A DNA stretch of 64,000 nt. Source: Lepus europaeus. Taxonomy: Eukaryota; Chordata; Mammalia; Lagomorpha; Leporidae. The stretch lies in assembly GCF_033115175.1 (NCBI RefSeq), contig NC_084837.1:26118266-26182265 (forward strand), read 5' to 3'. Shown here in pieces: positions 28,821 to 40,212 of this stretch (the stretch's first letter is position 1; the number at the start of each line of letters is the position of its first letter). The notes beneath the pieces were generated by a model, which was not told the origin of the DNA, searched no databases, and saw only the letters and a list, made by a program, of their open reading frames with translations. Made by a program: the position numbers and the translations under genes.

Positions 28821-28913
28821 CAGGATAGCCTGGTTTTAAGCAGATTTATTTAAGTTTTGCCTCTTATACATTTGCCCCTTATGCATTGTTTTGCCATTTT
28901 TTTTTTCTTTTTA

Positions 28914-29090
28914 AAAAAGATTGACTTATGTATTCCAAAGGCAGAATTACAGGGAGGGAGAGATAAAAACAGATCTTTCATCTGCTGTTTCACTCCTCAA
29001 ATGGCTGCAACAGCAGAGGCTGGGTCAGATCTCTCTCTGCCTCTTTAACTCTGCCTTCCAAATGAATAAATCTGATAAATAATCTTCATA
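28914..29090. mobile_element. Two joined C-type SINE fragments
   Basis: Minus-strand part 28914-29027 then plus-strand tail 29028-29090 (TTAACTCTGCCTTCCAAATG). Confidence 0.7.
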
Positions 29091-29159
29091 TAAAAATATA
29101 TGCGTTATGCATATTTTTAGACTTCCAGCAGTAATAGCTCTTCCTACGTGGGCCAGCTG

Positions 29160-30115
29160 CTTCACATCCTCAAGGGACAATGATTTTATGGTCTGTTGCA
29201 GTGTGGGGAACACTGACTTAGTGATAACCTAGATAGTAAGTGCAGGAAATGTGAAATAATTATCTAACAAAAGGACTTAACTGGACATGGATGGCATTTA
29301 AAGGTGTGGGCTCAGATAACATCTTAAAAGGAAGTGATTAGATGAGAGGGTGCTGGACAGAGCCTTGAGTGAGCCGAACACTTAGAGAACTGGCAGAACT
29401 GCAAAAAAGCCGGAGCAGGAGAGCTTGGCATTCTGTAAGCCAAGAGAAAAATTGGTTTGAAGCCCAGGACAGTCTCCTGCTTTGAATGCTGCCAAGGGAT
29501 CATATACAAGACAGTAATTTGGAAAAGGAGTGAAGTCAGGAGTTCTGGTTTTGGTCGTTTTGAGTGTGAGAGACAAGGAAGGAGTAATTATTCAATGAGA
29601 TGTCAAATGGGCAGCTGGGTACAGGAGTCTGAAATCCAGAACCTGAAGTATGGGGTCGGCGCTGTGGCGTAGCAGGTTAAGCCACCGTGGCAGTGCTGGC
29701 ATCCCGTATTAGCATCTGGTACATTCCTGGCTGCTCCACTTCTGATCCAGCTCCCTGATGTGCCTGGGAAAGCAGAAGAGGCCCAAGCACTTGGACTCCT
29801 GCCCCAAGGTGGGAGACCCAGAAGAAGCCTCTGGCTCCTAGTTTTGGTCTGGCACAGCCCTATCCATTGGAGCCATTTGGGGAAGTGAACCCGCAGATGG
29901 AATATCCCTGTCTCTACCTCTCTCTGTAATTCTTTCAAATAAATAAAAAACAAATCTAGAAAGAAGGACCTGAAGCAGAAGTTTGGTATTCGTGAGTGTA
30001 AACAATGTAAAGGGGAGAATGTAGATGGAGCACCGGAAACTGAACAGAGGCAGACGGCAGAGCAGAGTAAGAGCGAGCGCTGAGGAGGCAGGAGAGGAGC
30101 CTGGGGAGATCTCAC
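29160..30115. repeat. Old interspersed repeat remnants around a SINE, family unassigned
   Basis: Segments such as GGCATTTAAAGGTGTGGGCT, GAGCCTTGAGTGAGCCGAAC and GGGCAGCTGGGTACAGGAGT resemble a common eutherian repeat. A C-type SINE is inserted at 29652-29955. Confidence 0.35.
29652..29955 (+). mobile_element. C-type SINE A
   Basis: GGGGTCGGCGCTGTGGCGTA to AAATAAATAAAAAACAAATC. Confidence 0.9.
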
Positions 30116-30326
30116 TGGGGGAGCGGCAGCACTGGCTGTGCTAAATACTGCTGAAAACAGATGATCACTAGATTGACTACTAATTATTAAATAACTACCC
30201 CAGTCAATAAATATACTTCTATGAGATCCCTTTGAATGCATAAAATTCCATCGTATAGCAGCAGTAAAATTAGCTCCATTGTTTCCACTGTAGATTCTTC
30301 CTAAACCTTTAGGGTAAATGCTATTG

Positions 30327-30636
30327 GGGCCGGCGCAGCGGGTTAACACCATGGCCTGCAGTGCCGGCATCCCATATGGGCACCGGTTCGAGACCCAGCT
30401 GCTCCACTTATGATCCAGCTCTGCTATGGCCTGGGAAAGCAGTAGAAGATGGCCCAAGTCCCTGGACCCCTGCACCCACGTGGGAGACCCGGAGGAGGCT
30501 CCTGGCTTCAGATCGGTGCAGCTCTGGCCGTTGCGGCCAATTGGAGAGTGAACCATGGAATGGAAAACTCTCTTTGCCTCTCCTCTTTCTGTGTAACTCT
30601 TTCAAGTAAATGAACATTAAAAAAAAAAAAAAAGAC
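30327..30636 (+). mobile_element. C-type SINE A
   Basis: GGGGCCGGCGCAGCGGGTTA to A-run; target copies AAATGCTATTG and AAATGGTATTG. Confidence 0.92.
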
Positions 30637-30899
30637 TAAATGGTATTGCCTTGAACACACTCTGCCAGGACTAAGTCAAATACTCTGAGGTTATCTGAGT
30701 CAACACAAAAGCGTAGGCATTTAAAGCCTACTCCCACTCTGAGGAAACACAATTTAAAAAAAACCTGCTATTTTCATAGGAAACTACCTATCACCTACGG
30801 AGTAAGTAATGTTTAGGGAGTTATTTATAATTACATGGGAAGTTCATCTTACAGCGTTATGAGTGGGACAACGCACATAGTGCTGGAAATCACGGCCTG

Positions 30900-32620
30900 C
30901 AGAAGAAAATGCACTGCGGCCAGGACTCCAGAACACAGCCAGGAGGGTGGCGGGCGGGTGTGACGACACCAGCGGCTCCTGCGGGCCTGTCCTTGGCGCC
31001 ATGCCGACTCCTGCCCCTCCCCCGGGCGGCGGAGCTGTCGCCATGGCAACAGCCACGCGCGACCTCCAGCCGTTACAGCCGCTGCCCACCGCTCCGCGCA
31101 CCGCGCTCGGCGGCGCATCTGCCCGAGCGGGCCCTCATCTGGCTCGGCCCGGAGGGTGAGGAGCCGCGGGGCAGCAGCATGGCCACAGGGGCAGCCTCCG
31201 CGCGGCTGGAGGACTTGGAGCTGAGCGGAGAGGAGGTCCAGAGGCTCACCTCCGCCTTCCAGGACCCCGAGTTCCGGCGCATGTTCTCCGAGTACGCCCA
31301 GCAGCTCAGCGACCCGGAGAACCGGCGGCTCTACGAGGCGGAGATCACCGCGCTGGAGCGGGAGCGCGGCGTGGACGTGCGGTTCGTGCACCCGGAGCCG
31401 GGCCACGTGCTGCACACCAGCCTGGACGGGACGCGGCGCTGCTTCGTGAACGTGTGCGCCAACGCGCTGGTGGGCGCGCCCAGCTGCCGGCCCGGCTCCG
31501 ACCGCGGGGCGCGCGGCAGCCACTGGGTCCTGCCCTACAGCCTGGCGCCGGCCCGCGAGTACGCGGGGCGCGGCGGCGGCCGCTACACCGTCTACGACGT
31601 GGTCTTCCACCCCGACGCGCTGGCGCTGGCGCGGCGCCACGAGCGCTTCCGCCACATGCTGGACGACACGGCCCTGCAGGCCGTGGAGCAGCAGTGCGGC
31701 GTCAGGCTGGACCGCAGGAACGCCAAGACCCTGAGGGTCAAGTACAAGGGGACCCCGGAGGCCGCCGTCCTGCGCACGCCGCTGCCCGGCGGCGCCCCGG
31801 CCCGGCCCGAGGGGGAGCCGGACGACCCCCTCCTGGCCTTCCCCTACCCCTACAGCTACCCGGCCGCTTCGGGAAGCCCCGCCGGCCCTCGGCCCCGGGC
31901 GCCGTCCCCGCCGGAGCCGGCCCCGCCGCCCGCGCCCACCGAGCCGCGCCACCGCGTGGTGCAGCGCCACCACGTGGACCTCCAGGACTACCGCTGCTCC
32001 CGGGACTCGGCCCCGAGCCCCGTGCCGCGCGAGCTGGTGGTCACCATCGAGCTGCCGCTGTTGCGCTCGGCCGAGCAGGCGGCGCTGGAGGTGACGGGCA
32101 AGCTGCTGTGCCTGGACTCGCGGAAGCCTGACTACCGGCTGCGGCTCTCGCTCCCGTACCCGGTGGACGACAGCCGCGGCCACGCGCAGTTCCACAAGGC
32201 GCGGCGGCAGCTGGTGGTCACGCTGCCCGTGGTGCCGGCCGCCACCGCCGCGCCGGAAGGGAGCCCCGGCCGGGCCGGAACTGACGACGCGACCCGCGCC
32301 TCGGCTCGCGACGACGAGGAGGAAGAGGAGGAAGAGGAGGAGGCGGGACTGGCTGGGGGTCTCGCGGGGGACGGGGCCCCGGGTTGCGGCCGAGCCGCGG
32401 CCGTTACGGTCCCCGCCACAGGCGCCCCCGAGGCGGCACCCCCGCCGGCTGGCGCTGGAGAGGAGCGGGACTGTGACGGGGTGGCGGGGGCGCCGCCGCC
32501 TCCTGGGGACGGGGACCCCTGTGGTCCCTCAGCGCTGGGCCTCGGCGGGCAGCCTCCCGTGCGCCGGCGCGAGCCCGGGGACCCGGCCATGGGCGGTGGT
32601 CCCTGCCCCGAGAGGAGGGG
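30900..32620. promoter_or_regulatory. DNAAF2: CpG island over DNAAF2 promoter and exon 1
   Basis: Sharp rise in G+C and CpG beginning about 280 bp before the DNAAF2 start and covering most of exon 1. No TATA box is obvious. By position it is the DNAAF2 promoter. Upstream ATGs at 30909 and near 31001 may or may not be transcribed. Confidence 0.8.
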
Positions 32621-32927
32621 ACCTGCGTGTCCCCCCTTGCGGTGTCACCAGGATGAGGAGACCCTGACCCTGCTGATTGGCGTGCCGCGCATCCAGCCGC
32701 ACAGCCTTCGCGGGGCTGTGAGCCCGCTCCGGTACCGCGTGTGCTTCTCCGCGCAGGGCTCGGCGTACTCCCTCCTGCTGCGGTTCGCGCCGGAGAACAA
32801 GCTGAGCACCCGAGAGCCCGTGGTTAGCATTTCCTCAGACAATGCCGTGATAGAGCTGGCCAAATCTCCGGGGAGCTATGGACACTGGAAGCAGTGGTTT
32901 TACGGCTTAAACGACGCATCTTTGGAG
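31179..32927 (+). CDS. DNAAF2: DNAAF2 exon 1 coding part, residues 1-583
   Basis: 583 codons ending ASLE. The donor is GAG|gtaacg, with C at +5, which is weak. Reading past it stays open for about 29 codons to a TAA at 33015-33017. Very GC-rich, which also creates long shadow frames on both strands. Confidence 0.95.
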
Positions 32928-35900
32928 GTAACGGTTCTTTTTGGAGTCTTAAGGTTTGAAATATTTCATGCCACTTTTTACAAGTGTCCTGTTAGGCACC
33001 CTCCCAGTGTATTCTAAACACATTAAAGCCACCCTTAATTTTTCTGTAAATACTAGAAATTGGTATGCACGTTGAAAGATAGTGCACAGTCAGCATTTTT
33101 TAAGAAGTGGCGCATGGATTTCCGGTTCTCGACGTGTCCCCACTGCCCTCCTGGGCCCCCGGCCTGCGAAGCGGAGGGCAGGGGTGGCCAGCAGCGGAGG
33201 GTGCCTGCTTCTGGGGAGAAGGGCTGTGACTCTAGTCGTATTTTCCCAGGCGTTTATGACCACCTTGGAAGTTCTTAAAGCACTTTTTTTCCCCAACTTA
33301 GAAGTCAGTAATAACAGCAGCTGACGTCCAGAGAGATCACGGACCTCCGCCAGTGTCACACAGCTTTTAGGTGGGAAAACGAAGTTGTGACTCTAAATCC
33401 CATCTCCGTCCCGAGTGCGTGCTGGAGTGCGTGCTGTTGCTTCCCTGCCGCCGCCCATTTGGGTAGGGTTGCTTCTTCGTCTGTCGGTTGTGATCATCCT
33501 CTGGGCCCTGCTGGTCAGCGAACACTCGGCCGGTAATGAACGAAGTCGGGTCACTGTGGAGCTCGACATCCCCTCCGCCAGCCGCCCTCTTCCCGGGCAA
33601 GGCTTTTAGAACTGGGCCGAGCGCTGCCCGGCTCACTCAGCAGAGCAACTCAGAGTAACTGGGAAGGAATGACGTCGTGTGTTCTCTGGTAGTTCTGTAC
33701 TTCTTAGGCTCCTGAGGTTCTTGAATTTTAGATTCAGCACAAGTATTGGCAAATATTGAAAAAACCTACTTAAAATTTGAAGTTCTAAAGAGTTTAAAAT
33801 CATAAGTGAACAGTTGATAGCTTTGTATGGAAGTTACATGTAGATTGTTAACTGCTTTTAACATATTCTAGAGTCATGTTCCAGAAACAACACTAATTAC
33901 ACACATTCTATAATAAAAATTTTTGACCATGGCTTTATACTGAAACTTTCACTTTTTCCTGTTGTTTTTCTAGAAATTTGCTAGTTGGTTACACCTGTAT
34001 TTTATGAGCTGGGTGTCTCTTTGAAAAGTGATTAATTTGAAACCCTCCAAAAATAGTAAAATAGGCTAAGTAAGCTACTTTGTGAGACTATGAAATACAA
34101 AATTGAATGCGTTTCTGTTATCAGAAGGAGGAAATTTAGGAAAGGGCAGTCGTTTTCCTGTCATTGTTTTAATAAGTGTAAAAGTAACTCTCAGTGTGGG
34201 AAGAAAACTTTATGGACAAGCAGTTTCTGTTTTATAATTTATTTCAATAAGATTTTCTAGTCTGCTAACATTTAGGTGAAGAAACTAGAGCAAAATAGGA
34301 CTTTTTTATCTTTGAAGTCTGAAATTAATAATTATGTAGTTATAGTATTTGCTAGGGTTGGTGGAATTATGATGTTGTATTCTTTTGCTTTCCATGTTAC
34401 TGGACCATATGTGAATATTAAAGCAAATTTTCAAAAAGCATTATAGTGAGGTATATATAATGAATATATCATCATGTGCATTACATGAAAATAACCGCCA
34501 AGTTATTCAAGGTCAAATTTGCTTTATGCACAAAAAATAATACTAAATGTTTATTTAAGCCTTCAATATTCACTGGGAATTCTCCCAGAGCCTCAGGGAC
34601 CACGTGTTATTTTACTGTAAAACTGAAATCAGTTATTAGAATGACAAGGTAAGTATATACAGATCTTTTTTTTTTTTTTTTTTTGACAGGCAGAATGGAC
34701 AGAGAGAGAGAGAAAGGTCTTCCTTTGCCGTTGGTTCACCTTCCAATGGCTGCCGCGGGCAGCGCATGGCGCTGATCTGAAGCCAGGAGCCAGGTGCTTC
34801 TCCTGGTCACCCATGGGGTGCAGGGCCCAAGCACTTGGGCCATCCTCCACTGTACTCCCCGGGCCATAGCAGAGAGCTGGCCTGGAAGAGGGGCAACCGG
34901 GACAGAATCCAGCGCCCCGACCGGGACTAGAACCCGCCAGCGCCGCAAGGCAGATGATTAGCCTACTGGGCCGCGGCGCAGGCCTATATACAGATCTTTT
35001 AACCATAACCATTTCCATTACAGATTTCGATTTACTAAAAGTTAATAAGTTGGTGTGCTTCTGGCAGTGAGACAGGGCTAAGTATATTTTCCCAAGGTAT
35101 GGACAGTGGAAAAGCTATAGAGGTGTTTTTCTGTTCTAAAGGTTCATTTAAAAAAAAAAAAAAAGATTTATTTTATTTATTTGAAAGACAGAGTTACAGA
35201 GAGAGGTAGAGAGAGAGAGAGGTCTTCCATCTGCTGGGTCACTCCCCGGATGGCTGCAATGGCTGGAGCTGCACCAATCCAAAGCGAGGTTCACTTTTGT
35301 TTGGTTGGTAGGTGCTTACAAGTTCAAATACTGTTGAACAGAAGAAGACTTGAAACTTGTCTTTGTTTTTTTTCCCCCTTTGGACCAAATAATTAGCTGT
35401 GTTTATTTTGTAATTATAATAGTTGTGTATAAAAGGTGTAAAGGAAGATTATTTGGAGCAATAATGAGCTGATTTTAAGTAATTTTAAATATGATTAACA
35501 CCTAATATACTTACTCATTTGTCATGAATATAAACAGAATGCTTTGTGTTTGGGATTCAGGTGAAAGAATGATACTTGCATTTTCTAACAGTTTTGAAAT
35601 CTTTCCATGTCAGCATCTACCTGATTCTTATATATATATATGTTAGTGTCACAGTGGATTATCTCAGTTCTTCACTTTTTCTAAATAAATTACAGTTGGC
35701 CCTTACCTGAGAACTAAGAGGTAAGCTGGTCACACAAAATCTGAGTAGATCCTGTTATGTGTATTTCTTAGCTGACTCAGGAAGTGCTCTAGAACTGAAA
35801 TACATTTATAGTTGGGATTCCATTTATTTCCTTATAAGTGATGTTACTCTTAAGAAATATTAAGAGAGAAAAAAGGAAAAACAAATATCATTTGTATGTA

Positions 35901-38126
35901 GTATTTTCTGGAAGAAAAAACATACCTCAGATGTAATAGACCTAGAAAAAGTACTAAGGGTTTTTCTTTTTAGGTACACTTGGTACAACCCCTACTGCTC
36001 TGTACGATGCTAAATTTTCTTTCTCCAAAACAACACATGGAAATAACTTAAAATATTTTAAAAAGTATAACCCATAACTTTATGAGAGTTTTTGTGAATT
36101 GTTTTTAGGCACACTGCATTGAGTCCAACTTTTAAGGAAGGGTATCTTTTTTTATTTTTAGGAAAGGTTGTTTGTCAACGAAGAAAATGTTGATGAGTTT
36201 CTTGAAGAGGTTCTGAGCTGTCCAGTGAGACAGACAGTGCCACCAAACCCACCATTAATTGAAGTCCTTCAAGTTAATGATAAAAAGATTCAAATTCATG
36301 CAAAGGTAAGGATTTCAGTGGGCTTTATAAAGGAGTGACTAAAGATATCATTAAACAAATTTTGATTTCTTAATGTCATAACTTTAAAGGAAATGATATT
36401 TAATGGCAGGGAAGAGTGATGTTTATTTAGACTTTTGTCTGTGTATTTACTAAATGTTCTCATTTCCACATTACCTCATTTCATTCAAAAATAACCTTCC
36501 AATGAGGAACAAAAAAACTAACATTTGGTAAGTTTGAATATTCATCCAGGGGTAAATGCTAAATCTTTTGCCATTCTCAAACCTTGAGAATTATGTCAGT
36601 TCGTTCATTCTTCATGGGTACATTTATGTCAAGACTGACCTATGAGGCAGTTTCAGTTTGGTTGGATTGCTTTTTTTTTTTTGGCGGGGGGTGTGGGGGG
36701 AAGGTGTTTTCTTAATCTTTATTTATTTATTTGAAAAGCAAAGTTACAGAGAGAGACTGATCTTCCATCAGCCAATTCACTCCCCAAATGGCTGCAGTGG
36801 CAAAGGCTGGGCCAAGCTGAAACCAGGAGCTTGGAACTCCATCTGGGTTTCCCAAGTACTTGGGCCATCTGGCACTCATGGGATGCTAGCATTGCAAGCA
36901 GTGGCTTAACCCACTGCACCACAGCACCGGCCCCAGTTTGATCATTTTGTCTTCAATACTGGACACAATAATTTACTAACTACAACAAATGACTGATACA
37001 TAAATGGGAGAACAGTGGCTCTAATCACAGAAATTAAAGAAATTCAACAATGCCCTTATAAAAGAATGTCTGTTAAAGAGTTTTGTAGGCCTTTATAAAA
37101 AAAACTTGGATTATTTATATTGAAGGAGATGAGGAATTAGAGAAAAGATTTAATCAGAAAACTAATGCCAGGTTTGCATTATTAAAAAATAACGGCAGGG
37201 CTGGCGAGTAAAGCCACAGCCTGCCCTGCCGTCTTCCTATATGGATGCCAGTTTGTGTCCTGGCTGCTCCACTTCCAGTCCAGCTCTCTGCTGATGGCCT
37301 GAGAAAGCAGCCACAGATGATCCAGGTGCTTGAGCCCCTGCTACCCACAAGGGAGATCGAGAAGTTCCTGGCTTCAGCCAAGACCATTGTGGCCATCTGG
37401 GAGTAAACCAGCAGATGGAAGCTTTGTCTCTCCCTCTCTCTCTGTAACTTTCAAGTAAATAACTCTGTAAAAAGGGTAGCATCTGGAGGATGACTTCAGG
37501 GGGAAGCCTGGAAAGGTACGTGTAGGTCTGCAAAGGTTTTTAAAAACCCTTATTTCCAGGGGATACATTTAATTTTCTCTTCTTGCGAAGAATTAATTTG
37601 TTCTTTCTCTCTCATGACACAGGTACAAGAATGTAGTAACTCTGATAAGCTTCAAGGAAAGGAAGACAAAGTCAATGAAGGAAGTCATCTAACTGAAAAG
37701 GAAAATATAGACCATCTTATCACTTGTACAACTGATTCGGACTCATCAATAGCAGCTAAAGCACTAGAAATAGATAGTTGTGGTTCAACTGCAACTGAAC
37801 AGGAGTCTCTTGATGTTTCTCAGATGCTATTTGAAAAATCTCAGAAACCTGAGTCAAAAATGGAACCTCAAGTTTTCAAAGAAATGAGTGCTACTTACTC
37901 AGCTGAAGAAAAAGATACTTTAAAAGAATCAGTAATAAATGAAGAGAAAGAATTCCGTGAAGATCATCTATCTTCGTTACTGACCACAACAGCAGTTCAC
38001 AATATACCAGATTTTGACAGCATAAAGGAAACCAATATGCAGGATGGTAGTGTGCAGGTTATTAAAGATCATGTGACTCACTGTGCATTCAGTTTTCAGA
38101 ATTCCTTGCTATATGACTTGGACTAA
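31179..38126 (+). CDS. DNAAF2: DNAAF2 (kintoun), dynein axonemal assembly factor 2
   Basis: Three coding exons: 31179-32927, 36162-36305, 37623-38126, giving about 798 residues against 837 in human. Start MATGAASARLEDLELSGEEV aligns with human MAKAAASSSLEDLDLSGEEV. The same frame is open further upstream to an ATG at 30909, but alignment supports 31179. Exon 1 carries the PIH1-type domain (about residues 50-330, including RRCFVNVCANALVGAPS and YVVFHPDALALARR-like segments), a CS-like segment (about 290-360, ELVVTIELPLLRSAEQAALE) and a variable acidic linker with a nine-Glu run (residues 380-388). The C-terminus ends FSFQNSLLYDLD as in human. The protein is a cytoplasmic HSP90 co-chaperone that preassembles outer and inner dynein arms; human loss causes primary ciliary dyskinesia. 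It lies in tandem behind POLE2 and converges with MGAT2. Confidence 0.97.
32928..34653. other. DNAAF2: DNAAF2 intron 1, left part, SINE-free
   Basis: About 1.7 kb without C-type SINE next to the CpG island; contains a possible MIR fragment and otherwise unique AT-rich DNA. Confidence 0.5.
33318..33425 (+). repeat. DNAAF2: Possible MIR fragment in DNAAF2 intron 1
   Basis: Holds CCAGAGAGATCACGGACC and CAGTGTCACACAGC, similar to the MIR core but diverged. Confidence 0.4.
34670..34984 (-). mobile_element. C-type SINE B in DNAAF2 intron 1
   Basis: TTTTGACAGGCAGAATGGAC to CCGCGGCGCAGGCC; target copies TATATACAGATCTTTT at 34654 and 34985. Confidence 0.94.
35158..35288 (-). mobile_element. C-type SINE A, 5'-truncated
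   Basis: AAGATTTATTTTATTTATTT then body to CACCAATCCAAAGCGAGG. Confidence 0.85.
35289..36161. other. DNAAF2: DNAAF2 intron 1, right part, unique
   Basis: AT-rich, no recognised element; includes a short TA run near 35631. Confidence 0.5.
36162..36305 (+). CDS. DNAAF2: DNAAF2 exon 2, residues 584-631
   Basis: Acceptor tatttttag, donor AAG|gtaagg. 48 codons in phase 0, ERLFVNEENVDEFLEEVLSC then PVRQTVPPNPPLIEVLQVND and KKIQIHAK. Confidence 0.95.
36714..36934 (-). mobile_element. C-type SINE A, internally shortened
   Basis: TTTATTTATTTATTTGAAAA to CACAGCACCGGCCCC, about 220 bp. Confidence 0.88.
37198..37475 (+). mobile_element. C-type SINE, shortened
   Basis: GGGCTGGCGAGTAAAGCC to TTTCAAGTAAATAACTC. 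Confidence 0.82.
37623..38126 (+). CDS. DNAAF2: DNAAF2 exon 3 with stop, residues 632-798
   Basis: Acceptor atgacacag. Starts VQECSNSDKLQGKEDKVNEG; ends NSLLYDLD and TAA. Hydrophilic Ser/Glu-rich tail with AT-rich codon use, in contrast to exon 1. Confidence 0.95.
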   Translation, partial: VQECSNSDKLQGKEDKVNEGSHLTEKENIDHLITCTTDSDSSIAAKALEIDSCGSTATEQESLDVSQMLFEKSQKPESKMEPQVFKEMSATYSAEEKDTLKESVINEEKEFREDHLSSLLTTTAVHNIPDFDSIKETNMQDGSVQVIKDHVTHCAFSFQNSLLYDLD

Positions 38127-38185
38127 TTATATATAATTTTGGGATTTGAATGTTAAGAGTAAAAAAATCTGGGGATCTTTTAATC

Positions 38186-38191
38186 ATTAAA
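38186..38191 (+). terminator. DNAAF2: Candidate DNAAF2 polyadenylation signal ATTAAA
   Basis: ATTAAA variant 60 bp after the stop; a second ATTAAA is at 38218-38223. No AATAAA outside SINE tails lies nearby, so the true site is uncertain. Confidence 0.3.
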
Positions 38192-38333
38192 ACCAAAGAT
38201 ATTCAACAAAATATAAAATTAAAACTTTTACTCTGATGGGGAAATTGGAGATATGTCTTTTTGCCTCTAGAGTTTGTTTCCTTAATTATGGAGATAAATT
38301 TTGTGATTTGTCTGGAAATGTGTATTTTTTTTT

Positions 38334-38614
38334 AAAAGATTTATTTATTTTAAAGAGTTACAAAGAGAAGGACAGGCAGAGAAAGGTCTTCCATCCACTG
38401 GTTCACTCCCTAATTGGCTGCAATGGTTAGAGCTCTGCCAATCCGAAGCCAGGAGCCAGGAGCTGCTTCTGGATCTCCCACGCGGGTGCAGGGGTCCAAG
38501 CACTTGGGCCATCTTCTACTGCTTTCCCAGGCCGTAGCAGAGAGCTGGATCGAAAGTGGAGCAGCCGGGAATGCCGGCATTGCAGGTGGCAGCTTTACCC
38601 ACAGTGCCGGCCCC
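38334..38614 (-). mobile_element. C-type SINE A just after DNAAF2
   Basis: AAGATTTATTTATTTTAAAG to CACAGTGCCGGCCCC. Confidence 0.9.
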
Positions 38615-38772
38615 ATTATTTTTTCAAAGTTTCAAAATACTAACTTGTCACATGAAGTACTTCTCAAGAATGCAATAACTAGAAATATTAGTATCCTTGT
38701 GAGGGGGTAGAAACTAATTGTTTTTAAGTCTCACTATTTATGCTTCAACTAAAGCAGCTTTTTTCTTAACTT

Positions 38773-38995
38773 AAATGATCAACAGAGAAAGAAACCTTCT
38801 GTTCACAGTGGTCCCAACAACCAGGTCTGAGATGGGGCTGGCCAAAGCCAGGAGCTAAGACTCCATCCTGATCTCCCACACGGGTGGTAGGAAGCTGGGT
38901 GGAAGGCAGAGCTGCCTGTACTGGAGCCGGCACTACCATGGAATGTGTGCTTAGCAAGCAGCGGCCTTAACTTACTGTGCTCCAATGCTGGCCCT
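38773..38995 (-). mobile_element. Older C-type SINE
   Basis: Body GGGGCTGGCCAAAGCCAGG; ends CTCCAATGCTGGCCC. Confidence 0.7.
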
Positions 38996-39114
38996 CTGGA
39001 GGGGAAAGAACTTCACTAACCAATATGAACCATGTAAACAACTGCAGATAAACTACATGAAATTCAGGTTTTTTGCCTCAGCTACATTTTACTTTTCCCA
39101 TATACCCACTCTCA

Positions 39115-39535
39115 GATGCTCCACTTCCAATCCAGCTCTCTGTTGTGGCCTGGGAAAGCAGTAGAAGATGAGTTAGAGAGAGAGGTCTTCCATCCGCTGG
39201 ATCACTCCAGAGATGGCTGCAACGGCCGGAGCTACGCCGATCTGAAGCCAGGAATGAGGAACTTCTTCCCGGTCTCCCAGTGGGTGCATAGGCCCAAGGA
39301 CTTGGGCCATCTTCTACTGCATCCCATATGGGCACCTGCTTCACTTCCCGATCTAGCTCCCTTAACTCCCTGCTGATGTACCTGGGAAGGCAGAAGATGG
39401 GCCAAGTGGTTGGAACCCTGCACTCATTTGGGAGACCTGGAAGAAGCTGCTGGCTCCAGATCAACCCAGCTGCAGCCATTGCGGACATTTAGGGGATCCA
39501 TCCATCTCTCTAACTCTGCCTTCCAAATGTCTTTT
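39115..39535. mobile_element. Mosaic of three C-type SINE fragments
   Basis: Plus fragment 39115-39171, minus fragment 39172-39320, plus fragment 39321-39535; junctions fall inside SINE bodies. Confidence 0.75.
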
Positions 39536-39549
39536 AAAAAGAGAAAATC

Positions 39550-39876
39550 AGGCCAGCTGTGGCTCAACAGGCTAATCCTCTGCCTTGCAGCGCCAGCACA
39601 CCAGGTTCTAGTCCTGGTCGGGGCGCCGGATTCTGTCCCGGCTGCCCCTCTTCCAGGCCAGCTCTCTGCTATGGCCCGGGAGTGCAGTGGAGGATGGCCC
39701 AAGTGCTTGGGCCCTGCACCCCATGGGAGACCAGGAGAAGCACCTGGCTCCTGCCTTCGGAACAGCGTGGTGCGCCAGCCACAGCGCACCGGCCGCGGCG
39801 GCCATTGGAGGGTGAACCAACGGCAAAGGAAGACCTTTCTCTGCCTGTCATAAATAAATAAATTAATTTAAAAAAT
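39550..39876 (+). mobile_element. C-type SINE B, first of a serial pair
   Basis: GGCCAGCTGTGGCTCAACAG head; target copies AAAAAGAGAAAATC at 39536 and 39877. Confidence 0.92.
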
Positions 39877-39892
39877 AAAAAGAGAAAATCTT

Positions 39893-40212
39893 GGGGCTGG
39901 CACTGTGGCACAGCAAGTTAATGCCCTAGCCTGAAGTGCCGGCATCCCACATGGGCGCCGGTTCAAGACATGGCTGCTCCACTTCTGATCCAGCTCTCTG
40001 CTATGGCCTGGGAAAGCAGTGGAAGATGGCCCAAGTTCTTGGGCCCCTGCACCCATGTGGGAGACCTGGAAGGCTTTGGATCAGTGCAGCTGCGGCCATT
40101 GCAGCCAATTGGGGAGTGAACCAGTGGATGGAAGACCTCTCTCTCTCTCTCTCTGCCTCTTCTCTCTGTGTAACTCTTTCAAATAAATAAATCTTTTAAA
40201 AAAAAAAAAAAG
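39893..40212 (+). mobile_element. C-type SINE A, second of a serial pair
   Basis: GGGGCTGGCACTGTGGCACA to AAATAAATAAATCTTTT plus A-run; third target copy (AGAAGAGAAAATT) at 40214-40226. Confidence 0.92.

Noticed and set aside
29603-30556. 317-codon frame on the minus strand
   Set aside because: It crosses two SINEs and old repeat DNA, with no protein similarity.
30909-31178. 90-codon N-terminal extension of DNAAF2 from an upstream ATG
   Set aside because: In frame and open, but the protein aligns to human only from 31179; the extension is probably promoter or leader.
31454-32131. 225-codon overlapping frame within DNAAF2 exon 1
   Set aside because: Arg/Ala/Pro/Gly-rich shifted reading of the same exon; no family similarity.
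30849-32195. 448-codon open frame antisense to DNAAF2 exon 1
   Set aside because: It is a GC-rich mirror of the real exon, rich in Arg/Gly/Ala/Val/Pro, with no recognisable domain. Long antisense frames are expected opposite such exons.
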